DNA of 64,000 bases from Novosphingobium beihaiense (lineage in GTDB: Bacteria > Pseudomonadota > Alphaproteobacteria > Sphingomonadales > Sphingomonadaceae), in the NCBI RefSeq assembly GCF_022832375.1, contig NZ_JALHLG010000020.1, positions 19,228 to 83,227 on the forward strand, read 5' to 3'. The notes beneath the pieces were generated by a model. It had not been told where the DNA came from. It saw nothing but the letters and a program-made list of their open reading frames with translations, and searched no databases. Each line of letters opens with the position of its first letter. The stretch's first letter is position 1. A program made the position numbers and the translations under genes. Below are positions 25,290 to 32,547 of this stretch, piece by piece.

Positions 25290-25442
25290 ATGGGGAAGGG
25301 CCATCCAAAGGATGGTGGGCCCTATAACTCTAATCTAGAAAAGATATTCGACGAGTTGCAGGACTGGGAACATCAGCTGAAATACGCTGATATTGACTGG
25401 GATGCAGTCGATCCCCCTGAGCCATCCGAGCCGGAATTGTGA
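25290..25442 (+). CDS. Small acidic protein at the island edge, unknown function
   Basis: This 50-residue protein reads from an ATG at 25290 with an AGAGAGAA site before it. The C-terminal 36 residues are rich in Asp, Glu and Trp, including LEKIFDELQDWEHQLKYADI. It is 8 bases upstream of the mobC-like gene and probably heads the mobilization operon. The candidate left attachment site (25312-25320) lies within its first codons, so the first few residues may be encoded by chromosomal DNA. No family was recognised. Confidence 0.45.
   Translation: MGKGHPKDGGPYNSNLEKIFDELQDWEHQLKYADIDWDAVDPPEPSEPEL
25301..25320. repeat. Candidate left attachment site (attL)
   Basis: ATGGTGGGC (25312-25320) matches 9 bases at 52394-52402, the encoded CCA end of tRNA-Val plus one base. 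CCATCC-AAA-GGATGG (25301-25315) forms a hairpin overlapping it, which could be the original 3' flank of the tRNA gene before integration. A 9-base match is short, so the assignment is tentative. Confidence 0.4.
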
Positions 25443-25450
25443 GGTAGGTC

Positions 25451-25801
25451 ATGGGAACACGCCTCACCATTCGCTTAGACGATACAGAACGAACCGTATT
25501 GGAGAGAAGGGCGGGCAATCGACCGCTTGCCGCTTATGCGCGGGAGAAGCTGCTGGGCAATGATACCCGCAAGCGAGCACCTTCTCGTCGCCCAAAAGCC
25601 GATACGGTCATGCTCGCTCATATTCTGGCGGCGCTGGGTAGCTCCGATCTTCCAAGCAATATGCGCGAGATTGCCGAAGCTGCCCGTATTGGCGCGCTAC
25701 CGGAAAGCGAAGATGTATTGCTCAATCTTCGTGCAGCCTGCCTCGCCATAGAGAAGATGCGCTTCGATCTGATCAAAGCTCTGGACGTGAAGCCGGAGTG
25801 A
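25451..25801 (+). CDS. MobC-like mobilization accessory protein
   Basis: This 116-residue protein opens with a ribbon-helix-helix-like segment (RLTIRLDDTERTVLERRAGN). The helical part LAHILAALGSSDLPSNMREI followed by AEAARIGALP corresponds to the MobC signature. MobC proteins bind oriT, bend or open it and help the relaxase nick. The gene ends 7 bases before the relaxase start, the usual mobC-mobA arrangement. An oriT is therefore expected close by, probably upstream of 25451. Confidence 0.75.
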   Translation: MGTRLTIRLDDTERTVLERRAGNRPLAAYAREKLLGNDTRKRAPSRRPKADTVMLAHILAALGSSDLPSNMREIAEAARIGALPESEDVLLNLRAACLAIEKMRFDLIKALDVKPE

Positions 25802-25808
25802 GCGAGCC

Positions 25809-27248
25809 ATGATTCTTGTCGGCAACCAGCGCGGCGGCGCAAAAGATCTGGCGCAACACCTTCTCAAAGTGGAGGAGAACGATCATGTCGAAGTCCATGC
25901 GCTGCGGGGCTTTGCTTCCGACAATCTGAACGGTGCGCTCAATGAGGCGTATGCGGTGAGTCGTGCAACGAGGTGTTCCCGCTTTCTCTATTCGCTCAGT
26001 CTCAATCCGCCGCCCGATCAGAACGTAAGCACAGCAGACTTTGAAGCGGCAATTGATCGCGCGGAAAACGAGCTGGGCTTGAACGGTCAGCCCCGCGCGA
26101 TTGTGTTCCATGAAAAAGCTGGAGCGGATGGTTTACCGCGTCGGCATGCCCATGCGGTGTGGAGCCGGATCAAGGCCGACGAGATGAAGGCCGTTCACAT
26201 GTCCAAAGACCGCGAAAAACTCATGGAGGTGTCACGCGAGCTGTACCGTGAGCATGGCTGGAAGATGCCGCGCGGCATGATGAAGAGCGAGGAACGCGAC
26301 CCGCGCAATTTCAGCCTTGAAGAGTGGCAGCAGGCCAAGCGGGCAAAGCGTGACCCTCGCGAGATCAAAGGCGCAATTCAGGATTGTTGGGCAATATCGG
26401 ATTCACGCGCCGCGTTCGAGCATGCCTTGCAGGAACGAGGATTTAAGCTTGCCAGGGGAGACAGGCGCGGGTTTGTAGCCGTTGATATGCACGGCGAACC
26501 CTATGCCGTCGCCAGATACGCCGGGGTGCGTACAAAACAGGTGCGCGAACGCCTCGGTGAATTGGAGCCGGACTATCCCGGCATCGAAAAGCGCAAAGAG
26601 CAATTCGCTGCCGAGATCGGAAATCGACTGCACGAGTTGCGCCACGAGGAAGACCGCAAAGCCGCACAAGAGCGCGAACGGCAAGAGATCGCCCGCAAGT
26701 CCATGGTAGAGCGCCAGCGGGAGGAACGTGCTGCGCGGGATGCTGCCATGAAAGATCGGTGGGAGCGCGAAGCTGCCGCACGACAAGCCCGCTTCAATCG
26801 AGGGTGGCGCGGCCTGATCGATCACTTCTCAGGGCGATTGAAGCGCATTCGCGAACAGAACATGGCTGAGAGCTATCAAGCCGTGTTGCGTGACCGTGCT
26901 GAGAAAGATGCGCTGATATTCCGGCATATGGAAGAACGCCGTGAGTTGTTGGCACGGCACAAAGCTCAGCAACACGAATTGTCCGTACGGCGGCGCGAAC
27001 TCGATACGGACATTCGGGCTCGGGCAGAGTTTTCAAACGCTGTGCAGCGTTCTCCCTCGCAACCGCGTTCTTCCATCAAGTCCGAAAGCCGCGCGCCACC
27101 TACGCCGAGCGCCAAGATGGACTTCACCAAAGCCAGCGTGGACGAAAAAGGAGATGACCGCGAAGCACGCCGTCAGGCCTTCCTTGAGACAAGGAAAGCG
27201 CAAAGCATTGAGAATCCACATGATCGGCAGCCGGATATCGAGCGTTAA
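25809..27248 (+). CDS. Relaxase/mobilization nuclease (MOBP-like)
   Basis: This 479-residue protein has its nuclease domain in the first 160 residues. The metal-binding three-histidine motif is in FHEKAGADGLPRRHAHAVWS, and the preamble ILVGNQRGGAKDLAQHLLK and LYSLSLNPPPDQ are typical of this relaxase family. Relaxases nick oriT and stay bound to the 5' end during transfer. After residue 160 the protein is strongly charged and probably coiled coil (about 270-400), ending in a disordered tail. The nicking tyrosine is not obvious in the N-terminal region; Y51 and Y64 are candidates. It follows a mobC-like gene. Confidence 0.85.
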   Translation: MILVGNQRGGAKDLAQHLLKVEENDHVEVHALRGFASDNLNGALNEAYAVSRATRCSRFLYSLSLNPPPDQNVSTADFEAAIDRAENELGLNGQPRAIVFHEKAGADGLPRRHAHAVWSRIKADEMKAVHMSKDREKLMEVSRELYREHGWKMPRGMMKSEERDPRNFSLEEWQQAKRAKRDPREIKGAIQDCWAISDSRAAFEHALQERGFKLARGDRRGFVAVDMHGEPYAVARYAGVRTKQVRERLGELEPDYPGIEKRKEQFAAEIGNRLHELRHEEDRKAAQERERQEIARKSMVERQREERAARDAAMKDRWEREAAARQARFNRGWRGLIDHFSGRLKRIREQNMAESYQAVLRDRAEKDALIFRHMEERRELLARHKAQQHELSVRRRELDTDIRARAEFSNAVQRSPSQPRSSIKSESRAPPTPSAKMDFTKASVDEKGDDREARRQAFLETRKAQSIENPHDRQPDIER

Positions 27249-27299
27249 CTTTGGCAGACAAAAACGAGGTTCTGCGATAGAATATGCCCGACAGACAGG

Positions 27300-27770
27300 A
27301 TGGAGGTTCTATTGAAGGCTCAATTATTTTCTGTGCTGGTAATGTCGCAGGCCGCGTTCGGCTCCTATAGTGATTATGGCGCTACCCTTCACAAAGCCGA
27401 TGGTTCTTGCCGGAATTTTTCTGATTGTATTTTCGGTCTGTTTTTTGAAGACCCAGAAGTAAGAATATTGGGCAGATGGAGGCTCTCGGGCACGCAAACG
27501 GAGATGCATTTTTCCCCAAATGGATATCTAGATATCTATAAGGGAGGGGTTCGTAGCGGCAGCGGATATTGGGCAGCGGAAAGAACTTATCCGCAATTTG
27601 GCAAGATGGACCTGAATATCACAACTGACAATAACGGCCAAAAGAACACAGTATTGTATTTGGTGAGCTTCTCTAGCAACAATCAAATGAAGTTCACCTT
27701 CCAGAGGCGAAGCGCTCGCCTCGGATATGAGCCCACAAACAAACATTTTTATTGGGTGCGGGTGCAGTAA
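27300..27770 (+). CDS. Exported hypothetical protein
   Basis: This 156-residue protein from an AT-rich part of the island has an N-terminal signal peptide (MEVLLKAQLFSVLVMSQAAF then G-S). The mature part is rich in Gly, Ser and aromatic residues, with RWRLSGTQTEMHFSPNGYLD and GYWAAERTYPQFGKMDLNIT suggesting a beta-rich lipocalin-like or META-like fold. No family was recognised. Its TAA is immediately followed by the TTA that is the stop of the convergent small lipoprotein gene. Confidence 0.6.
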   Translation: MEVLLKAQLFSVLVMSQAAFGSYSDYGATLHKADGSCRNFSDCIFGLFFEDPEVRILGRWRLSGTQTEMHFSPNGYLDIYKGGVRSGSGYWAAERTYPQFGKMDLNITTDNNGQKNTVLYLVSFSSNNQMKFTFQRRSARLGYEPTNKHFYWVRVQ

Positions 27771-27911
27771 TTATTTTGGATCTAAATCAACGCCTTCGGC
27801 AACGCTTTGCGAAGTAGCAGAATGCAGTGCGTCGAATTCGCAAGAACCCAATAAATATGCTGAACCGAATGCTAGTGATGCCAACCCGAAGGCTTTAACG
27901 ATGCTTTTCAT
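27771..27911 (-). CDS. Small lipoprotein
   Basis: Reading the minus strand from the ATG at 27911 gives 46 residues: MKSIVKAFGLASLAFGSAYL then LGSC and a polar tail EFDALHSATSQSVAEGVDLD-PK. A Lys-containing n-region, a hydrophobic stretch and a lipobox (LLGSC, cysteine 24) make a lipoprotein entry peptide likely. The mature form would be about 23 residues, as in entericidin or Lpp-like small lipoproteins. Its stop touches the stop of the exported protein at 27300-27770 with no gap. No clear ribosome site was seen. Between 27912 and 28030 only AT-rich sequence is present. Confidence 0.5.
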   Translation of the reverse strand: MKSIVKAFGLASLAFGSAYLLGSCEFDALHSATSQSVAEGVDLDPK

Positions 27912-28030
27912 TGTAAAAAGTACTGTATTTAATTGATAATGATTATTACTAGCATTTAGATTATTGTATTGCTATAGGTCTTTAATCCTATGATCTGGTT
28001 CTGTTCGCTTGTCCTTTGGTGGCACGCTTC

Positions 28031-28321
28031 TTAAAACAGCTCCCCTTGTCTGCTTGCCTCCACATAGTTCTGCCATTCCGGCTTTTGGGATTCTTCGTTT
28101 AGCCACGCCGTGAGTTGCGCAACCACATCACCGCCATTGGCTTCGATGGTTCCAGGCTGGTGGAAGTGTGAACGATAACCGGTGCGCGTGATGGGCAACG
28201 GCGCGCGCTCTGGCGAGATGCTACGGATTTCGAGATGGGCGATGACGTTCCAGCGAAGCGGCGTGTAAACCGCCTCTATGTCTATAGCTTGCCATGTGAA
28301 GCGGTAGGTCTGCGGCTCCAT
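28031..28321 (-). CDS. Conserved plasmid/island hypothetical protein downstream of ardA
   Basis: This 96-residue soluble protein begins MEPQTYRFTWQAIDIEAVYT and contains WNVIAHLEIRSISPERAPLP and GYRSHFHQPGTIEANGGDVV. It starts one base after the ardA stop, so the two are translated from one message. Similar small proteins are familiar next to ardA on alphaproteobacterial plasmids (from memory, not checked). A helper role in antirestriction is an inference from linkage. Confidence 0.65.
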   Translation of the reverse strand: MEPQTYRFTWQAIDIEAVYTPLRWNVIAHLEIRSISPERAPLPITRTGYRSHFHQPGTIEANGGDVVAQLTAWLNEESQKPEWQNYVEASRQGELF

Positions 28322-28322
28322 C

Positions 28323-28838
28323 TCACAACCCCGAAAACACGTGGATTTCATCGAAGGCGGTCTGGATGGTGAATAGATCACCGCTCAATTCCGCATCCCG
28401 CGCCATGGCGTGCCAATCTATATAGAAGTGCAAGTGCTCGGGGATTTGCGTGGACTCTTCGGTCAAGTCCTGCACGTAGTCGGCCAAAGATGGAAAACAG
28501 CCATGATAGCGCTCTTCCATGGCCTCACGGGCTTCGCCGATGTCGCCGTAATGTTCGAACAGCTCCGCCCCTAGCTGCCCATGCTCGCGAAGGAAGTTCG
28601 CGAGTTCGGCCACACGCTCAATACCCTCGTATTCAGAGAGGTGGATTGATCCAAAGCCTTCATAGTCATGGATTGCCCATTCCTCCGCATCGGGGATCGG
28701 TGAGGATTCCAACATCTGGCGGATTTCATCATGGATTGCGGATGGCTCTTGCTCGGCATCGATCCAGCGTCCGTGCAAAATGCCGTTATTGTATGCGGCC
28801 AGACAGGCCACATAGATTTTGATGTCTCCTTTACACAT
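28323..28838 (-). CDS. ardA: Antirestriction protein ArdA
   Basis: This 171-residue acidic protein reads MCKGDIKIYVACLAAYNNGI, then LHGRWIDA and DYEGFGSIHLSEYEGIERVA, LAEYVQDL-like PSLADYVQDLTEEST and FYIDWHAMARDAELSGDLFT, matching ArdA throughout. ArdA mimics bent DNA and blocks type I restriction enzymes, protecting incoming single-to-double-strand converted DNA during transfer. The ATG at 28838 is preferred to one 5 codons earlier because it directly precedes the first conserved strand. It shares a transcript with the 96-residue protein. Confidence 0.93.
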   Translation of the reverse strand: MCKGDIKIYVACLAAYNNGILHGRWIDAEQEPSAIHDEIRQMLESSPIPDAEEWAIHDYEGFGSIHLSEYEGIERVAELANFLREHGQLGAELFEHYGDIGEAREAMEERYHGCFPSLADYVQDLTEESTQIPEHLHFYIDWHAMARDAELSGDLFTIQTAFDEIHVFSGL

Positions 28839-28859
28839 TTTTTTTCCCTCCAATGGGTT

Positions 28860-29105
28860 AGGGGTTGCTCATGCAACCTTGCCCATCGGCGAGATCGGGG
28901 AGTCCAAGCGGAACGAGAAAATCGACGGCGGGCGCAGGGCTGAAGGCCCGAGCCTCGGGAGACCGTCTATTTTTCGTGAAGTGCGGTGAGGGGCTGGCCC
29001 CTAAGCAAGCGCGAGGGATTGAAGCCGGATGGCCGAGACGAAACCAGCGGGCGCGGCTCGGTTTACGAAAGCCCGGCCCGAAGGGCGTGGCCAATCTTAT
29101 GGATT
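28860..29105. other. Structured noncoding segment upstream of ardA
   Basis: This 246-base region has no gene and is GC-rich compared with its neighbours. It carries nested inverted repeats: GGTTGC-TCAT-GCAACC (28863-28878), AGGGGC-TG-GCCCCT (28989-29002), CCGAG..CTCGG near 29033-29070, and GGCCC-GAAGGGC near 29085-29095. It lies on the transcription-entry side of ardA. Candidates are a single-strand promoter for early expression, an oriT, or a structured RNA. Similar sequences seem frequent beside plasmid genes in this class (recollection). Confidence 0.45.
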
Positions 29106-29110
29106 GAACG

Positions 29111-30334
29111 TTATAAATCCTCGTAGGGACTGCCGCCATTACGCAGAAACAAGTTCATCTTATCGACATCCGCGACGCTGGAAATGTGGTGAAGAAATGC
29201 GACGTTGGTGTCGTGCGACGCATCAATCAACGCCTTTAGCAGTTCAACATTCTTCAGGCTTGTGCCCTGTAGCGCATCTCTTGCCTTGGCGACCTTCTCA
29301 CGTGGAGTTTGCGCAAAATAACTGTGCATCTTTCCAATAAGACCGACTACGATATCGGAAACTTGTATCCCAGGCTCCGACTTGGAATCAGCAAATCGAA
29401 AATGTGTCACGGGCACGCCATGGGAAGAAAGTTGCATGGCGTCCAATTCATCCCGAATGGAATCCTCCATGTCGAGGATGTGGTTGGAATATTTGAAAAT
29501 CGCAATTCGGTTCAGATAGAATGCGGCGAAATTCTCGAGCAGGAGGTGAGGCGTAAAGCCTTCAATGAAATCGAGGTTTGGCAAGTTACGTCCGGCCTGC
29601 AACACTCCCTTGAGCATCATTGCGTTGAATTCGGGCAAAACATCACCGTTGCGTTCCAACAGCCGGAGTAGCTCGTCTACGAAAGCCCTTTGGTTTTTGG
29701 TTGCGACGTCAGGGTAGTTGTAACGAAAAAACACTTCCATCGTCGCCGCCAGATTGACCCGTAGCAGCGTAGTTAAATCAGCTTTGAGCACTGCGTGGAA
29801 TTGCATCAGGCGCGGCTGGCCGATCCCGTAGAGGATGGAATCCATGATATCTACGAGAGACCAGTGCAACGGATCAAGCGCATGATAATGTACAACCAAG
29901 CCGTTTTCGGAAATCCATTGAAGAAACGTGATCAGCTTTTCGGATTTGAGAAGCTCTAGAAACTCGCCCTTGGCGACGTGCTTGAGCTTGATTTCATCCG
30001 CACTCGGTTGGATTCGCATCGCATTACGGAGCGGCTGAATATCCAACGGACGTGGCATGCCCTCGTGAACGATGCCACCCAAGATAAAGATAGCGGGTTC
30101 GGCAACATTTAAACCCTGAGCATCAAGGCGAAGCTTTTTTATATTGTTCGTTTCGTCGTGGTAAAAGGTGTAGATGCAATTCGCTTTTGACAAGCCATAG
30201 GCTTGTATTTGCGCATCTCGTATTTCGTCAATATCGATCAAATCTACTATTTTCCTGTATGCTCGCGATGCCTTCGAGATTACACCAATGACACCGAGGT
30301 TGAAGCGCTTTTTGTGTCCATTATCGCGAGTCAC
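29111..30334 (-). CDS. DUF3800 domain protein
   Basis: This 407-residue protein has a DUF3800 N-terminal motif, YTFYHDETNNIKKLRL (D60, E61) followed by FILGGIVHEG. The C-terminal motif is FADSKSEPGIQVSDIVVGLI (about residues 318-337). DUF3800 has an RNase H-like layout of acidic residues and occurs often in mobile and defence loci; its activity is unknown. It is divergent from the gamma-glutamylcyclotransferase-like operon with 57 bases between starts, so one region controls both. Conserved RNA structures named after DUF3800 have been described near such genes; none was recognised here by eye. Confidence 0.8.
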   Translation of the reverse strand: MTRDNGHKKRFNLGVIGVISKASRAYRKIVDLIDIDEIRDAQIQAYGLSKANCIYTFYHDETNNIKKLRLDAQGLNVAEPAIFILGGIVHEGMPRPLDIQPLRNAMRIQPSADEIKLKHVAKGEFLELLKSEKLITFLQWISENGLVVHYHALDPLHWSLVDIMDSILYGIGQPRLMQFHAVLKADLTTLLRVNLAATMEVFFRYNYPDVATKNQRAFVDELLRLLERNGDVLPEFNAMMLKGVLQAGRNLPNLDFIEGFTPHLLLENFAAFYLNRIAIFKYSNHILDMEDSIRDELDAMQLSSHGVPVTHFRFADSKSEPGIQVSDIVVGLIGKMHSYFAQTPREKVAKARDALQGTSLKNVELLKALIDASHDTNVAFLHHISSVADVDKMNLFLRNGGSPYEDL

Positions 30335-30391
30335 TTATTGGCCCTCATGTCCGCGCATGTGATATCGTGGGATCAAAGTGAGGGGATTGCG

Positions 30392-30916
30392 ATGTGGATA
30401 TTTGGATACGGTTCGCTGATGGGTGATGAATGGGAAGCGGCCTTTCGCTGCATCCGACGAGAAAAGGCATGCCTTCTCCACCATGAGCGTGCCTTCACCA
30501 AAGCTTCTACAGTCAATTGGGGCACAAAATTGCATCCTGCTCCAACCTTACAAGTCGTTCCTCGTGATGGAGGCGTTTGCCATGGCGTCGCGTTTGAATT
30601 CGATGCCGACAGCGTTGATGCGGTGCTTGCCTATCTGCAGGAACGTGAAGGAAAAGGCTTCGAGCGCAGAGAGGTTGTGCTGAAACTTGAAAATGGCGAA
30701 ACGGTAAAAGGCGATTGTTTTTTCTATGCCGGGGCAAATGTGCTGACTGATCGCAATCTCGATGAGATTGCCGATCTCGTTTTGACGGCGAGCGGCAAGG
30801 ATGGGACCGGAATTGAATATGTTCGTGCGGTCAAGCGCGAACTGGACACCATGGAGATTCGCGACAAGGCAACTGAAGCGCTCCTTAAGGTCATGCAGCG
30901 GAAGGGCGGTCTATGA
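30392..30916 (+). CDS. Gamma-glutamylcyclotransferase-like (ChaC-type) protein
   Basis: This 174-residue protein opens MWIFGYGSLMGDEWEAAFRC, with the YGSL substrate loop at residues 6-9. It continues with VNWGTKLHPAPTLQVVP, GVCHGVAFEFDADSVDAVLA and YLQEREGKGFERREVVL, whose RE holds the catalytic-type Glu. ChaC enzymes cleave the gamma-glutamyl bond of glutathione to 5-oxoproline and Cys-Gly. An AGGGG site precedes the ATG. Its stop overlaps the next start (ATGA), coupling it to the DUF6883-like gene, an unusual partner for a ChaC. It could therefore act on another gamma-glutamyl or glutamate adduct. Confidence 0.8.
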   Translation: MWIFGYGSLMGDEWEAAFRCIRREKACLLHHERAFTKASTVNWGTKLHPAPTLQVVPRDGGVCHGVAFEFDADSVDAVLAYLQEREGKGFERREVVLKLENGETVKGDCFFYAGANVLTDRNLDEIADLVLTASGKDGTGIEYVRAVKRELDTMEIRDKATEALLKVMQRKGGL

Positions 30917-32433
30917 GCCCTTGCCTTTTTCTGTTTGATGGTGGGGCGAGAGGGGTGAAAGAGCCTGCACTAAGCACATTCACGAGTGCACTTCTCGGCG
31001 CGGTTTCTACTGCTGATCCCAGCGGCACGCTTATTGCGGAATTGCGTGGGGGTTTGCCGTCGTTGTCGGACTTTGCCGCTCAAATAAGTGAAGTGTCTTC
31101 CGAACCGCGACGAACCAGTTACACTCAAAGCCACGACATGGATGTCTACAAGCTCTTGCTGTGGGATATGTCCGTGGCGTTGAGTGAAGGTGCGCAAACC
31201 TCTGATGTGCAGAATATTCTCGATGTATTGCGCAAGCGCCAGGAAGAATGCTTGGCTCTTTCGGATATACCAGAAAGCCTACGCGAGGCTTGCGATGTAA
31301 TACTTAGAACTCAACCAGGTTACATTGGGTCATATCCGATCGATTTAGGTAACCCTATACTACGCCGTGCTTTCTATGACGACTTGATGCATCTTGCCCT
31401 CATCTCCGATGGCAGTGTCATTCAGCAGCTAAGCATTGAAGGTGAGAAGGATTTTGAACTTCAAGGTGCAAAGAACTTTGCACCGAACGGATTGAAGTGG
31501 ATTAATTACAGCTTCATTTCGACGCCCACTGCATATCAAATCGGAACGGCACCGCTGTCAGAGAGAGGAGCGCTTTCGGTTGATCGCCTGCAACGAAAAA
31601 CTCATGTGACGGTGGAAGGTCGGGTCTTTCAAGCGCTAATGGAGGCGTCGTGGAGTGACCGGAGTGGGGTGACCTATAAATTCGCTGCGGCTGAGCCCGG
31701 TCAAGACATTTTACAAGCAGTTCTGCCTGACGGAAAATTTACTGGATACTTGTTCAATCGGGACCATGAAAAAGGTGGTGCAAAGGCGCGCTTCATCATA
31801 GATGAGCTCGGCTTTGCAGCCGATGATTGGCGATATCTCGCCGCGCAGTTCTACGATGGCCTGCTTTTGTCGGAGCCACGCAATCTTGTTGTCAGGCAGT
31901 GGAATGGTGGCCAAGGCGCTCAATTTAATGCGTTCATAAAGGTTACCTCTCGGCGCGGTAATAGCGGCATTTTGCGCACGGGGTGGATGCTGGAGCCGAA
32001 AAAGCTGCCACGCCTCGTAACTGCCGTTCCTGACCGTACTGAGGATGGACTTGCAGTCGCCCCCGAACCTCCGGTTTTACCCCCGATGAGCAAAAATGCG
32101 GATTATTGGGGTGCGTTGTTCGAGTTAGCCGACGAACACGGGCAAAAAGCGTATGAAGCAACTGTACCAACACCAATGCTTCTCAAAGACTTTGGCATCA
32201 TCGAAGAGGGAGAATGCGGCTCCGCGTATATCTTGGTTGCTGATGCTCGGCGTGGCTTCGCTCGTTGGCTCATCAACGAGGGCCGTGGTGATCGTCACCA
32301 CAAAGGCGGTGCGGCCATTTCATGTCAGATGGCCTCTCAATCCGTTGAGCGGGCCGAAGCCTATGCGAAGGCGTTTGCAAGAGTATTGGCGTTGAATGGC
32401 GTTCCATCAAGCGTCGAGAAATATTATACGTAA
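30913..32433 (+). CDS. Protein with DUF6883-like domain, partner of SF1 helicase
   Basis: This 506-residue protein has three parts. Residues 1-260 are unassigned and mixed alpha/beta. Residues about 275-375 resemble DUF6883: GYLFNRDHEKGGAKARFIID, ELGFAADDWRYLAAQFYDGL and a closing LRTGWMLEPKKLPRLVTAVP. Residues about 400-506 form another small domain with AYILVADARRGFARWLINEG and a helical end. DUF6883 occurs in short toxin-like or polymorphic-toxin settings, so an effector role is possible. It overlaps the ChaC-like gene by 4 bases and is followed after 114 bases by the helicase in the same direction. The domain call is from memory of the motif and should be checked. Confidence 0.6.
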   Translation: MSPCLFLFDGGARGVKEPALSTFTSALLGAVSTADPSGTLIAELRGGLPSLSDFAAQISEVSSEPRRTSYTQSHDMDVYKLLLWDMSVALSEGAQTSDVQNILDVLRKRQEECLALSDIPESLREACDVILRTQPGYIGSYPIDLGNPILRRAFYDDLMHLALISDGSVIQQLSIEGEKDFELQGAKNFAPNGLKWINYSFISTPTAYQIGTAPLSERGALSVDRLQRKTHVTVEGRVFQALMEASWSDRSGVTYKFAAAEPGQDILQAVLPDGKFTGYLFNRDHEKGGAKARFIIDELGFAADDWRYLAAQFYDGLLLSEPRNLVVRQWNGGQGAQFNAFIKVTSRRGNSGILRTGWMLEPKKLPRLVTAVPDRTEDGLAVAPEPPVLPPMSKNADYWGALFELADEHGQKAYEATVPTPMLLKDFGIIEEGECGSAYILVADARRGFARWLINEGRGDRHHKGGAAISCQMASQSVERAEAYAKAFARVLALNGVPSSVEKYYT

Positions 32434-32547
32434 GAGTTTGTAGGGCGAACTTCTTGTCATCATCCTTCGGTTGTGAAAAAATGCGCAAAAATAATAATGT
32501 ACGGGCCAAAGACTTGTACGCTTGAAACCCGGACAAGGTAACAATTG

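Noticed and set aside
27727..27936. 69-codon plus-strand frame overlapping the small lipoprotein
   Set aside because: It overlaps the end of the exported protein gene and has no start signal; the minus-strand lipoprotein has a coherent signal peptide and stop.
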